Part shown: piece after piece, positions 15,566 through 25,185 of the stretch
Position numbering within the stretch: the stretch's first letter is position 1
Layout of the letters: each line of letters starts with the position of its first letter
Notes under the pieces: generated by a model
Databases searched by the model: none
Told to the model about the DNA's origin: nothing
The model's input: only the letters and a program-made list of their open reading frames with translations
Position numbers and translations under genes: made by a program
DNA from: an uncultured Rubrobacteraceae bacterium
Lineage (GTDB): Bacteria; Actinomycetota; Rubrobacteria; Rubrobacterales; Rubrobacteraceae
Reading direction: 5' to 3'
DNA: 40,566 nt
NCBI GenBank assembly: GCA_902806055.1
Contig: CADCVD010000057.1
Location: 1-40,566, forward strand

Positions 15566-16402
15566 GTGAGCCGGGAGATAAAAACTCTGAAGACCGTTGC
15601 GGAGATGCGGGCTTACGGCACGGAGAGGCCCCTCGGGCTCGTGCCGACGCTCGGTTACCTGCACGAGGGTCATCTCTCGCTCATCCGTCGGGCTCGGGAG
15701 GAGTGCGCAACGGTCGTCGTCTCCGTATTCGTCAACCCCTTGCAGTTCGGGCCGGGCGAGGACCTGGCCCGCTATCCCCGCGATCTGGAGCGGGACCGGG
15801 AACTCGCCCGGGAGGCCGGCGCCGACGCCGTCTTCATCCCGGAGACCGCCGAGCTGTACCCTGAGGGCTATACGACAGAGGTGCGGGTGCGGGGCATCGA
15901 GGATGTTCTGGAGGGGGCGGCGCGGCCGGGACACTTCGCGGGGGTGGCGACCGTGCTCGCCAAGCTGCTCAACATCGTCGGCCCCGACCGCATATACATG
16001 GGGCAGAAAGACGCCCAGCAATCGTTTCTGGTAGGGCGGATGATCCAGGACCTCAACTTCCCGACCCGCCTCGTAGTCGCCCCGACCGTCCGCGAGCCCG
16101 ACGGCCTCGCCATGAGCAGCCGAAACGTCTATATGAACGAAGAAGAGCGCGCCGCCGCCGCCGCCATCCCCCGGGCCCTCTCCGTCGCCAGAGATACGAA
16201 GTCCAAAGCCCCCGAGGTTCTGGAGCAGACCGTTCGTGAGGAGGTGGCGAAGGAACCACTCGTACAGTTGGAGTATGTCTTTGCAATGGACGACGCTACG
16301 CTGGGGCCGGTCGGTCCGAAGACCGGCGAAGTGTTGCTCTCTGTGGCCGCGCGGGTCGGGAAGACCCGGTTGATAGATAACGTGGTGGTAGGGCGAGAGT
16401 AG
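15566..16402 (+). CDS. panC: Pantoate-beta-alanine ligase
   Basis: Joins D-pantoate and beta-alanine with ATP to give pantothenate, the CoA precursor. Signatures are LVPTLGYLHEGHLSLIRRA (ATP-binding HxGH, usually PTMGxLHxGH), VVSVFVNPLQFGPGEDL, MGQKDAQQSFLV and the KMSKS-like DGLAMSSRN. The 278-residue length is normal. The GTG start is supported by TAGAAT 6 nt before it. No panB or panD is adjacent; panC seems to be its own transcription unit. Confidence 0.96.
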   Translation: MSREIKTLKTVAEMRAYGTERPLGLVPTLGYLHEGHLSLIRRAREECATVVVSVFVNPLQFGPGEDLARYPRDLERDRELAREAGADAVFIPETAELYPEGYTTEVRVRGIEDVLEGAARPGHFAGVATVLAKLLNIVGPDRIYMGQKDAQQSFLVGRMIQDLNFPTRLVVAPTVREPDGLAMSSRNVYMNEEERAAAAAIPRALSVARDTKSKAPEVLEQTVREEVAKEPLVQLEYVFAMDDATLGPVGPKTGEVLLSVAARVGKTRLIDNVVVGRE

Positions 16403-16467
16403 GTTTAGAGAACCCGTCCTCAAGGGTCTTCGTTTCCCTCAAGAGAGAGTTTGTACTCCGCTTATGC

Positions 16468-16496
16468 TTCACAAAGGGACCCTTTAAGGATAATAT
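16468..16496 (+). promoter_or_regulatory. Promoter of the pspC-udg-tsaEB-rimI unit, with a palindrome in the spacer
   Basis: TTCACA (16468-16473), a 17-nt spacer and TAATAT (16491-16496) form a plausible sigma-70-type promoter 48 nt before the pspC-like start. The spacer contains the perfect inverted repeat AAAGGGACCCTTT (16473-16485), an operator-like position. Which regulator binds is unknown. Confidence 0.5.
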
Positions 16497-16544
16497 CGAC
16501 TGGTTACAGCAGGCGCTTAAGCGCGAGAGCATCGGAGGATAGGC

Positions 16545-16742
16545 ATGGGTTTGAGGCGTGCTAGAAGGGATCGTTGGATCTACGGGGTCTGCGGCGGGAT
16601 AGCCCGTCGTTTCGGATGGAGCTCGACGGCGGTAAGGCTAGCGACCATCGTACTCGCGGTGGTAATCCCTGGCTTCAGCGTGATCCCGACGGTAATCGTC
16701 TACGTATTGCTCGGCTACCTGCTCCCCGAGGAGGAGCTCTAG
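16545..16742 (+). CDS. PspC-domain small membrane protein
   Basis: A 65-residue PspC-domain protein. The conserved opening is RRDRWIYGVCGGIARRFGW. A single hydrophobic stretch follows (TIVLAVVIPGFSVIPTVIVY), ending LLGYLLPEEEL. In enterobacteria PspC takes part in the envelope phage-shock response; in actinobacteria short PspC-domain proteins are common and their role is less certain. ATG has GGAGG 6-7 nt upstream. It is followed 5 nt later by the UDG gene. Confidence 0.88.
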   Translation: MGLRRARRDRWIYGVCGGIARRFGWSSTAVRLATIVLAVVIPGFSVIPTVIVYVLLGYLLPEEEL

Positions 16743-16747
16743 GATCT

Positions 16748-17377
16748 GTGGATTTCGCCGAGGCGCAGAAGGAGGCCCTGGATTGCCGCAAGTGCGGCCC
16801 TCTATGCCAGGCGCGGACAAAGGTCGTCTTCGGCGAGGGGCCGCTGAACGCCGGGCTCTTTATCGTAGGCGAGGCTCCGGGCTTCAACGAGGATAGGGAA
16901 GGCAAGCCCTTTCAAGGCGCCTCCGGAATGCTGCTCGATCGCCTCCTGGGCTCTGTTGGGCTGGATCGGGAGAGGGTCTACCTCACCAACCTGGTCAAGT
17001 GCCGTCCGCCCGAGGGCCGCTCTCCGAAACCGGCGGAGATCAACGCGTGCAGGCCATACCTCATGGCCCAACTCGCCGCCGTAGACCCGAAGGTGGTAAT
17101 AGCCCTCGGCGACCTCGCGAGTCGCTCGCTCACCGGTCGCAAGGAGTCAGCCTCGCGCATCCGGGGACGAGTGATACCGCTCGATGGCCGCTACGTCTTC
17201 CCGACGCTCTCTTTAAGCCGGGCGCTCTACACCCCGGCCGACCGCGCGCTTCTCATCTCGGACTTCTCTAGACTGCCGGAGCTGCTGGCCTCGGAGCGTC
17301 CGAGCACCTACGAGACCCTCAACGTCTCCCGCGCCACGACCGCCGAGCGCGAACCCCTCCAACCGGGCCTCTGGTAG
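16748..17377 (+). CDS. Family-4-type uracil-DNA glycosylase with altered motif 2
   Basis: A 209-residue protein of the [4Fe-4S] uracil-DNA glycosylase family, which removes uracil from DNA. All four cluster cysteines are present: C13 and C16 (CRKC), C85 (NLVKCRPP) and C101, the last two 15 residues apart. Motif 1 is GEAPGFNED (41-49). Motif 2, normally TYHPAAALY, reads TLSLSRALY here (153-161), so the histidine at 155 is serine and the proline is leucine. The family's usual HP motif is therefore missing and activity may be changed or lost. The start is GTG 16748, 5 nt after the PspC stop; longer versions of the frame lie inside pspC. It is likely co-transcribed with tsaE. Confidence 0.88.
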   Translation: MDFAEAQKEALDCRKCGPLCQARTKVVFGEGPLNAGLFIVGEAPGFNEDREGKPFQGASGMLLDRLLGSVGLDRERVYLTNLVKCRPPEGRSPKPAEINACRPYLMAQLAAVDPKVVIALGDLASRSLTGRKESASRIRGRVIPLDGRYVFPTLSLSRALYTPADRALLISDFSRLPELLASERPSTYETLNVSRATTAEREPLQPGLW

Positions 17378-17378
17378 G

Positions 17379-17846
17379 GTGCCGGAGCCATCGCTCGACC
17401 AGGATAACCTGGAGGAGGACGAGCTCATGGCGCTGGCCGCAAGGGCGGCGAAACTCTTAATGCCCGGAGATGTTGTATTGCTGTGGGGCGAGGTCGGGGC
17501 CGGCAAGACGACCTTCGTGCGGGCGGCGGCGCGTTCTCTGGGTATAAAGGAGACGGTAACGAGCCCAACCTACCAGTTCGCCCGCAGTTATGAGGGCTGC
17601 GCAGGCGGACGGCCGGTTACGATGAACCACCTGGACCTCTACCGGTTGGAGGGGTTGGAGACACGGGATGTTTTGGAGCTCGACGAATACTTAGGACCGG
17701 GTTCGGTGACGTTTATCGAGTGGGCTGAGCCCGCGCTCGAACTTCTCACGGCGCCGAGCGTCGTTGAGCTACTGCATCTTACCCCGACCACGCGTCGGGT
17801 AAGGATCTCCGGCCCCCTCGCCGCGCGCCTCTCGAAGACGTGCTGA
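17379..17846 (+). CDS. tsaE: tRNA t6A biosynthesis ATPase TsaE
   Basis: The P-loop ATPase subunit that drives the TsaB-TsaD complex in making threonylcarbamoyl-adenosine at tRNA position 37. Walker A is GEVGAGKTTF (37-46). TVTSPTYQFARSY, HLDLYRLEG and VTFIEWAEPALELL are typical TsaE blocks. The 155-residue length fits. The GTG start lies 1 nt after the UDG stop, and its end overlaps tsaB by 7 nt. Confidence 0.94.
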   Translation: MPEPSLDQDNLEEDELMALAARAAKLLMPGDVVLLWGEVGAGKTTFVRAAARSLGIKETVTSPTYQFARSYEGCAGGRPVTMNHLDLYRLEGLETRDVLELDEYLGPGSVTFIEWAEPALELLTAPSVVELLHLTPTTRRVRISGPLAARLSKTC

Positions 17847-18538
17847 TCCTCGCCCTCGACTCCTCGACCAACGTTGTGACCGTCGCCGTCGCCCGTACCG
17901 CAGCGGATGAGCGGGAGATACTGGCGGAGGTCTCCGTCCCCTCCCGCGGCGCCTCGGAAGCCCTGCTCCCGGCGGCTCACGATGCCTTGAAGCTCGCCGG
18001 CACCGGTCTCGAAGAAGTGCAGCGCATCCTGGTCGGGGTCGGCCCGGGCACCTTCACCGGCATTCGTATAGCCCTCTCCGTGGCCAGGGCGCTAGCGCTT
18101 GGAACGGGTGCCACGCTCTCTGTGAACTCGACCCTCGCCGCCCTTGCCGCCTCGGCCCTGGTGAGCGTGGAGACCCGCGACGTACTAGCCGTGCTCGACG
18201 CCCGGCGCCGGGAGGTCTTCGCCCAACGCTTCGGGGCAGAAGGAGCGCGAGGGGGAATCCTGTGCCTCGCGCCGGAGGAACTGGCCGCGCTGTCGTTGGA
18301 GGCTGGGCCAGAGGCTTCCCTCTTGGTTGTGGGGGACGGAGCGATTCGTTACAGGGAGACGCTCTCCGGTATCGGTCGCATCCCGCCGGATGCCTCGCCT
18401 TTGCACCGCGTGACGGCAGCGGGACACGTCCTCTCGGCGGACCTCTCGCCGGTGCCCGCCGGCGAGGCCGTACCTCTCTACATCCGCGAGCCGGACGCCG
18501 AGGTGCGACGGGATCTCAACCCCTGGAGCAAGGCTTGA
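17840..18538 (+). CDS. tsaB: tRNA t6A biosynthesis protein TsaB
   Basis: The catalytically silent ASKHA-fold partner of TsaD. The N-terminal phosphate-like loop is LILALDSSTNVVTVAV, followed by SEALLPAAHDAL and the TsaB hallmark VGVGPGTFTGIRIALSVARA (about 65-84). At 232 residues it has the usual size and lacks the metal-binding histidines of TsaD. The GTG start is inside tsaE; the stop overlaps the rimI TTG start (TTGA at 18535-18538). Confidence 0.94.
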   Translation: MLILALDSSTNVVTVAVARTAADEREILAEVSVPSRGASEALLPAAHDALKLAGTGLEEVQRILVGVGPGTFTGIRIALSVARALALGTGATLSVNSTLAALAASALVSVETRDVLAVLDARRREVFAQRFGAEGARGGILCLAPEELAALSLEAGPEASLLVVGDGAIRYRETLSGIGRIPPDASPLHRVTAAGHVLSADLSPVPAGEAVPLYIREPDAEVRRDLNPWSKA

Positions 18539-18981
18539 CAGAGCCGCGCGTGCGCCAGATGTGCGCCGCGGATCTCCCCGAGGTACTAGAGACGGATCGG
18601 CTCAGCCTCCCCCGTCCTTGGAGCGAGGCTCTCTGGCGTGAGGAACTAGAGAGCCCTTTCAGCCTCTACTTGGTGCTCGAAGAGAGCGGCGAGGTCCACG
18701 GCCACATCGGGTTAAAGCTGCTCTCCGACGAGGCGCACGTAATGACCATCGCCGTACGCTCCGAAAAGCGCCGTCGGGGATACGCCCGCATGCTTATCCA
18801 GGCCGCTCTCGCCGTACCGGTCGCAGCCGGCGTGAGGCGCGTCTACCTTGAGGTACGCCCGAGCAACATCGCGGCCCGCTCTCTCTACGAGTCGCTAGGT
18901 TTCCGAACCACCGCCGTCCGGCGGAATTACTACGGCGACGAAGACGCGCTGCTAATGACTCTGGATCTCGAGCACCGCTAG
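18535..18981 (+). CDS. rimI: Ribosomal-protein-alanine N-acetyltransferase RimI-like
   Basis: A GNAT protein of 148 residues. The opening VRQMCAADLPEVLETDRL and LPRPWSEALWREELES match RimI, as does the acetyl-CoA loop VRSEKRRRGYARMLIQAAL, and the end is NIAARSLYESLGFRTTAVRRNYY. RimI acetylates protein N-termini, classically ribosomal protein S18. The tsaB-rimI-tsaD grouping is widespread. TTG 18535 overlaps the tsaB stop; earlier starts of the same frame are inside tsaB. Confidence 0.92.
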   Translation: MTEPRVRQMCAADLPEVLETDRLSLPRPWSEALWREELESPFSLYLVLEESGEVHGHIGLKLLSDEAHVMTIAVRSEKRRRGYARMLIQAALAVPVAAGVRRVYLEVRPSNIAARSLYESLGFRTTAVRRNYYGDEDALLMTLDLEHR

Positions 18982-19093
18982 AGGAGCCGGACGCTAAGGG
19001 AAGATGCCACTCTCGATGTAAACCATAAGGCGGTACTCGAAAGTTCAGCTTCCGGCAAGTTGCACGTTGGACTCTTCCGTTAAGGGCTCGAAG

Positions 19094-19351
19094 TTAGGAA
19101 TCGTTGGAGGAGTCGTTGTCTCCGTTTGTACCCTGCGTCCCGCTCACTTTGCGGGCCTCTCGGCGGCGGCGTAGGTCCTCCTTGGTTCCGAACGGCTTCA
19201 GGAGGTAGAGGGCGGGGGCCAGGCAGATCAGGAAGCTAAAGAAGATACCCCCCGCGATAAACGGGTCCGTGGGTTCCCGTATTACGTAGATCAAGAACTG
19301 GGCCAACAACACCAGCGCGATAAACGCAAAGAGCAGCGAGAACGTCCTCAT
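19094..19351 (-). CDS. Small two-helix membrane protein, unknown
   Basis: An 85-residue protein with two helices: FSLLFAFIALVLLAQFLIYV (4-23) and FIAGGIFFSFLICLAPALYLL (31-51). A charged tail follows, KEDLRRRREARK, ending in an Asn/Asp/Ser-rich stretch. No family is recognised. It lies on the opposite strand between rimI and the cmoM remnant. The ATG has TATACT 7 nt upstream, so the mRNA is probably leaderless. Confidence 0.7.
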   Translation of the reverse strand: MRTFSLLFAFIALVLLAQFLIYVIREPTDPFIAGGIFFSFLICLAPALYLLKPFGTKEDLRRRREARKVSGTQGTNGDNDSSNDS

Positions 19352-19358
19352 ATAACCT

Positions 19359-19364
19359 AGTATA
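19359..19364 (-). promoter_or_regulatory. -10 element, leaderless start of the small membrane protein
   Basis: TATACT on the minus strand, a 5/6 match to the consensus, with 7 nt to the ATG ending at 19351. There is no Shine-Dalgarno sequence between. Confidence 0.6.
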
Positions 19365-19475
19365 GCCGGTCTACCGACGCTTCAGCCTCGCTTCCTTACA
19401 ATGTTCTGAGCATCTATCGGCGAGCGGTTGGAGGGCCACGATCGCTCGGTAAAGCGGAGCTTTCGAAGGGAGAGC

Positions 19476-20282
19476 ATGAGGTCCGGCACGAACTTTGACG
19501 GCATAGCGGCGAGTTTTGAGGAGGAAATCTACGGTTCTTCCAAGGGGTATATCAGGGAGCGCGTGCTATGGGAGGACCTCTCGGATGGGCTACCCTCCAT
19601 CTCGCGCGGAGGTCTCTCTATCCTCGAAGCGGGCGGCGCGGGCCGCATGGTCATGCGGATGGCGAGCTTGAGCAACAAGGTCCTCCTGTGCGATCCATCG
19701 CGGGAGATTCTGGACAGAGCCGAAGAGAAGATCCGCGAAGCGAACCTATCGAACTACGTCACGGCGGTGAATTCTTCGATCCAGAACTTGAAGGGCTCGA
19801 TAAGCGGCGGGTTCGACGTCGTGACGTGCCACGCCGTTCTCGAATGGCTCGCGGATCCGAAATCGGCTTTGAGCTGCCTCGTAGAGCTATTAAGCTCGGC
19901 GGGAGTCTCTCGCTGATGTTCTACAACCGCAACGCTGTCCTGCTCAAGCAAGTTTTTAGTGGAGAGTTCGTGGAGGCGCTGCGAGAACGCCGGGAAGGGT
20001 ACTCCCCGCGAGGATGGGGCGATGGAGCCGCGCCGCTTGCCGAGATCATCCGCGGTTGGCTTGACGAGTAGGGGCTCGTGGCGAGGTCCAAGTCCTGGAT
20101 ACGCATCTTTCACGATCACTTGCTGGATGATGCGCGAAGGCGAGATCGGCTCGACGGTCTTTTGGAGGTAGAGAGAGTTGCGCAAGCAAGAGCCGTTCGC
20201 CTCCTTCGGCCAGCACATACACTTTGATCTGCGAACGGGCGCGGTAGATCGGCTTCGAATGTCCCTGATATGGAACAGTTAG
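19476..20282 (+). pseudogene. cmoM/smtA-like tRNA methyltransferase, multiply disrupted
   Basis: A SAM-dependent methyltransferase resembling CmoM (SmtA), the tRNA 5-carboxymethoxyuridine methyltransferase. ATG 19476 follows AAGGGAG. The frame reads NFDGIAASFEEEIYGSSKGY, ILEAGGAGRMVMRMA, VLLCDPS and CHAVLEWLADPKSALSCL. A one-base shift near 19885-19895 is then needed to continue GGSLSLMFYNRNAVLL. A TAG at 20069 interrupts WLDE*GLVARSKSWIRIFHDHLLDD. A second shift near 20180 is needed for QEPFASFGQHIHFDLR. Each piece matches CmoM in the right order, so this was one gene with at least three lesions. It sits among t6A genes, a tRNA-modification neighbourhood. Confidence 0.8.
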
Positions 20283-20291
20283 CAGAGATGC

Positions 20292-20297
20292 TATAAA
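20292..20297 (+). promoter_or_regulatory. -10 element, leaderless start of tsaD
   Basis: TATAAA with 6 nt to the tsaD ATG at 20304 and no Shine-Dalgarno sequence between. It gives tsaD its own start site independent of the broken upstream gene. Confidence 0.5.
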
Positions 20298-20303
20298 CAA
20301 CGC

Positions 20304-21290
20304 ATGATCCTCGCTATCGAGACCTCCTGCGACGACACCTGCGCCGCCGTCCTCGAACCGGACGGACGGCGCGCCCTCTCGAACGTCGTCCATACTCAGA
20401 CGGAGCACTCGCGCTACGGCGGCGTCGTCCCCGAGGTAGCCTCCCGCGCGCACCTCGAACGCCTCGACGGGGTCGTGCAGAAGGCGCTCGACGATGCCGA
20501 TACCGGCCTCGACCAGATAGAGCGTGTCGCCGTCACCGTTCGGCCGGGGCTCATCGGCGCGCTCCTGGTCGGCCTCTCGGCGGCCAAGGGGCTCGCTTAC
20601 GCGAGGAGGCTCCCTCTGGTGCCCGTAAACCATCTCGAAGGCCACGTCGCCGCCGCCTACCTCGCGGACCCGACGATCGAGCCGCCGTTCGTAGCCCTGA
20701 TCGCCTCTGGCGGCCATACCGCTCTCTACTTCGTGACGGAGAGCGGCATGACCCTCCTCGGTCAGACCCTCGACGACGCCGCCGGCGAGGCCCTCGATAA
20801 GGGCGCCCGCATGCTTGGCCTCGGCTTCCCCGGCGGCCCCGCCCTCTCAAAGGCCGCGCGAGGCGGAGACCCCGCCCGCTATGACTTCCCCGTCGCCCTG
20901 AAGGAGAAGAACAGCCTCGATTTCAGCTTCTCCGGCCTCAAGACCAGCCTTCTTTACAAGCTCAAAGCGCTCGATGAAGGAGATATTCAGGAGGAGTTGA
21001 CGCATCTCGCCGCTGGCTACGAAGGCGCGGTAGTCGAGGCGTTAACCCGCAAGCTCCTACGCGCCGCCGACCTCCACGAGGCCCCCGCGCTCGTAGTCGC
21101 CGGAGGCGTGGCTGCCAACGCCTTGTTGCGCCGGAGGCTGATGGAGGAACATGAGAGGCGCGGCATGAAGCTCGTCATCCCGCCGCCCGAGTTGTGTACC
21201 GACAATGCGGCTATGATCGGAGCCGCCGCCCCGAACACCCTCGCCGTCCCCTTTCCGGACTACCTGGGACTGAACGCCCGCAGCGTCTGA
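20304..21290 (+). CDS. tsaD: tRNA N6-adenosine threonylcarbamoyltransferase TsaD
   Basis: Transfers the threonylcarbamoyl group to A37 of ANN-decoding tRNAs, acting with TsaB and TsaE encoded about 2.5 kb upstream. It opens MILAIETSCDDTCAAVL and has HSRYGGVVPEVASRAH. The metal ligands are in VNHLEGH (His110, His114), with IASGGHTALYFV and the C-terminal CTDNAAMIGAAA carrying the third ligand. The 328 residues are typical. The ATG has TATAAA 6 nt upstream and is probably leaderless. TsaC/Sua5, needed for the substrate, is not in the window. Confidence 0.96.
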   Translation: MILAIETSCDDTCAAVLEPDGRRALSNVVHTQTEHSRYGGVVPEVASRAHLERLDGVVQKALDDADTGLDQIERVAVTVRPGLIGALLVGLSAAKGLAYARRLPLVPVNHLEGHVAAAYLADPTIEPPFVALIASGGHTALYFVTESGMTLLGQTLDDAAGEALDKGARMLGLGFPGGPALSKAARGGDPARYDFPVALKEKNSLDFSFSGLKTSLLYKLKALDEGDIQEELTHLAAGYEGAVVEALTRKLLRAADLHEAPALVVAGGVAANALLRRRLMEEHERRGMKLVIPPPELCTDNAAMIGAAAPNTLAVPFPDYLGLNARSV

Positions 21291-21468
21291 GCATTCGATG
21301 CGCCGGTTCTGCGTATCGCAGGCGAACCTGACAAGAATACTCCCTGTCTTGACTCGCAAACCTCTCTCTTGACGGACGGCAATCGCTCTGCAAGAGTTCT
21401 CGAATGCTCGGTCGTCGTCTGGCGCCTCGTCTGGTTACCGGACGTCGCGGCCTGGAGTGGGAGGAAGC

Positions 21469-22989
21469 TTGCTAAAAGGCCCGCGGTTCGCGAAGGCTTC
21501 CTACGCCATGTTCGCCGTGGCGGTCATGATGGCGGCATTGAAGCTGGGCGGCGCGCTGGATGCAGACCCGCTCTTCCTGAAGACGGTGCCTGCGGATCAC
21601 GTCGCAAAATCCTTGGAGCCGGAGGTAAGGAGGCAGGTCGTAGAGCGCGAGGTCTCGGACCCGCACCGGCCGGCTGAGGAGGCTGCGCCCGCTCAGGTCA
21701 GACGCCCGCTCAGCGGAAGCGTGGCAAGCTCCAGCGTACAGAAGATCAAGGCCCCGGTCTTCTATCGTCCGTCAAGCCTGGACTTTAAGGAATCGGTTTG
21801 CGGAGACTTCAGGGATTCTCCGAGAAGCCGCAGGGTCGTCTTCCCTCTGCCGGAGCATTACTTCAACTCCTATGATGATACGTGGGGGGCGGCGCGCCCG
21901 CAGGGCGGGCACGAGGGGAGCGATTTGATGAGCCCTTCCGGGACCCCGGAGTTCGCGATCACGGATGGCACCCTCGTCCGGGTCAAGAGATCCAACGAGA
22001 ACGGCTGGAACCGCCTCGGCGGTTACACCGCGATGCTCAAAGCTGCCTATAGCGTTGGCCCGATAAAGGAAGGAGATCTCTTCTACTACGCCCACCTGGA
22101 GGAAGAGAGCATCCTCCCCGTCGGAACAAAGGTCCGGGCGGGGCAGAGGATCGGGACCGTAGGAGATACGGGCGAAGGGCCGGAGGTCACCCGGGACAAG
22201 TTTCCTTCTCATCTGCACCTCGGCTGGTACGACGGGAGCGGGGATCGTTCCACCCTCGAGTCTGGCGCGATGAACCCCTATCCGCTCCTCCTCTGGCTAC
22301 AGCAGAACGGCGGCGCTATCTCCGGCGGTACGGATGTCTCTTACTGCGAGGTGCCGCAAGGACTCTTCCCACAACCCTCCACCGGCGAGCACTCGTGGCC
22401 TGTCCCCGATCACCCCGGCGCGACCCCCGACCTAGAGACCGACGATCGGGAAGACCTTCATCCTGCGGTCGAAGAGCCTCGCGAGTACCATCCTCCGAAG
22501 CGCGAAAGAATAGCACCTCAGGTGGACGTCCCCGAGAGGGAGAACGAGAAGGTCGGCAAGAAGAGAGAGGTACACGAGGCAAGCTCGAAGAGCATGCTCA
22601 AGAAGAGGAACCGACAGTCTGCCGGTTCCTCCGCTCGAAATGAGAACGGCTCTGCTGGTGAGGGAGACCGAGCTTCTCGCCCCTCCGGGGATGAGAACTC
22701 TCGACGAAAGGCGCCTCGTTTTGAGGCCGGGCCTTCACCGGCCGCGCCTTCCAGATGGTCGCATGTTGCCATCTTCGTGGACGTGATCGACAAGGTCAGA
22801 ACGCCGAAAAATCGCTACGAGCCGGATACCTCGGACGACGAGCAGCAAAAGAAGTTGCCCGGCTTCATCAAGAGCGAGAGCCCTACGGAGAAGCAGCCCG
22901 TCCACGACCGCAGAGAGGCCCCGGTAGCGAGCGAGGAGAAGCGTGAGCCAGAAGTATGGCAACCGGAGGAGCACAAAGCCCGGTCTTAG
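21469..22989 (+). CDS. M23-family (LytM) peptidase-like protein with long disordered tail
   Basis: About 506 residues. A membrane anchor or signal segment (SYAMFAVAVMMAALKLGGAL) near the N-terminus suggests an envelope location. Residues about 120-275 form a LytM/M23-like fold with both zinc motifs: the HxxxD in GGHEGSDLMSPSGTP and the HxH in SHLHLGWYDG, plus YYAHLEEES and RIGTVGDTGEG. M23 enzymes cut peptidoglycan cross-bridges. From about residue 310 to the end the chain is charged, Pro/Glu/Arg-rich and low in hydrophobics, except for a short SHVAIFVDVIDKV segment. I prefer TTG 21469 (GGGAGGA about 4 nt upstream) over GTG 21457. No partner gene is adjacent. Confidence 0.82.
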   Translation: MLKGPRFAKASYAMFAVAVMMAALKLGGALDADPLFLKTVPADHVAKSLEPEVRRQVVEREVSDPHRPAEEAAPAQVRRPLSGSVASSSVQKIKAPVFYRPSSLDFKESVCGDFRDSPRSRRVVFPLPEHYFNSYDDTWGAARPQGGHEGSDLMSPSGTPEFAITDGTLVRVKRSNENGWNRLGGYTAMLKAAYSVGPIKEGDLFYYAHLEEESILPVGTKVRAGQRIGTVGDTGEGPEVTRDKFPSHLHLGWYDGSGDRSTLESGAMNPYPLLLWLQQNGGAISGGTDVSYCEVPQGLFPQPSTGEHSWPVPDHPGATPDLETDDREDLHPAVEEPREYHPPKRERIAPQVDVPERENEKVGKKREVHEASSKSMLKKRNRQSAGSSARNENGSAGEGDRASRPSGDENSRRKAPRFEAGPSPAAPSRWSHVAIFVDVIDKVRTPKNRYEPDTSDDEQQKKLPGFIKSESPTEKQPVHDRREAPVASEEKREPEVWQPEEHKARS

Positions 22990-23169
22990 GCTCCTGGCAA
23001 GTCCAAGTCCAGAGTAGCGCCTCCTAAAGGCGCACCGGGATAGATGCGCAACCCGAGCGGGAGTAACGGCCCTACGCGGGAACGTGACGTGCGGCAACCG
23101 TGTGTGAGTGCGTCATCGAGGAGTCGCGGGAGATCAGAGGCAAAGAACGCGTTGCCGCTGACTCCGCCT

Positions 23170-23418
23170 CTAACCAGCTAGCGAGAGAATGCGTTCGCGC
23201 TCCTCACCTTTGAGGACCGTGCTGCGGGCGCACTTGATACAGGTAGCGTGTACGTTCTCGGAATGGTCTTTGAGATATACGAAGGCAAACTTCTTCGGTA
23301 CAAGGTACAGGATCTGTTCGGTGGTCTCGCCACAAACCTCACACCGGCGCTGCTCGCGACCGAGCTCCCTGGGTAGCCGGTTCAGGCTCGGTATTTTATC
23401 GGTGCGGAACACGCTCAT
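23170..23418 (-). CDS. Small CxxC...CxxC zinc-ribbon protein, unknown
   Basis: An 82-residue protein with two CxxC knuckles, CEVC (26-29) and CIKC (60-63), most likely one zinc site. Between them is a hydrophobic strand ILYLVPKKFAFVYLKDHSEN. I recognise no named family. The frame is open further upstream, but that stretch overlaps the groEL promoter. The ATG at 23418 has TACAAT 7 nt before it and no Shine-Dalgarno sequence, so it is probably leaderless. It is divergent from groEL, with promoters that overlap, which suggests possible co-regulation with heat shock. Confidence 0.72.
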   Translation of the reverse strand: MSVFRTDKIPSLNRLPRELGREQRRCEVCGETTEQILYLVPKKFAFVYLKDHSENVHATCIKCARSTVLKGEERERILSLAG

Positions 23419-23421
23419 GGT

Positions 23422-25160
<1,739 letters not shown>

Positions 25161-25185
25161 GGTCTCTGTTCTAGAGATCTTTTCG

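Noticed and set aside
15467-16423. A 318-codon open frame antisense to panC
   Set aside because: panC is certain from its motifs. The antisense frame has no motif, and its end falls across the hairpin and promoter of panC.
22990-23169. Possible riboswitch-like GC-rich stretch after the M23 gene
   Set aside because: I looked for c-di-AMP, cobalamin and c-di-GMP riboswitch patterns on both strands and found only a 6-bp GCGCCT/AGGCGC stem. No downstream gene on either strand fits.
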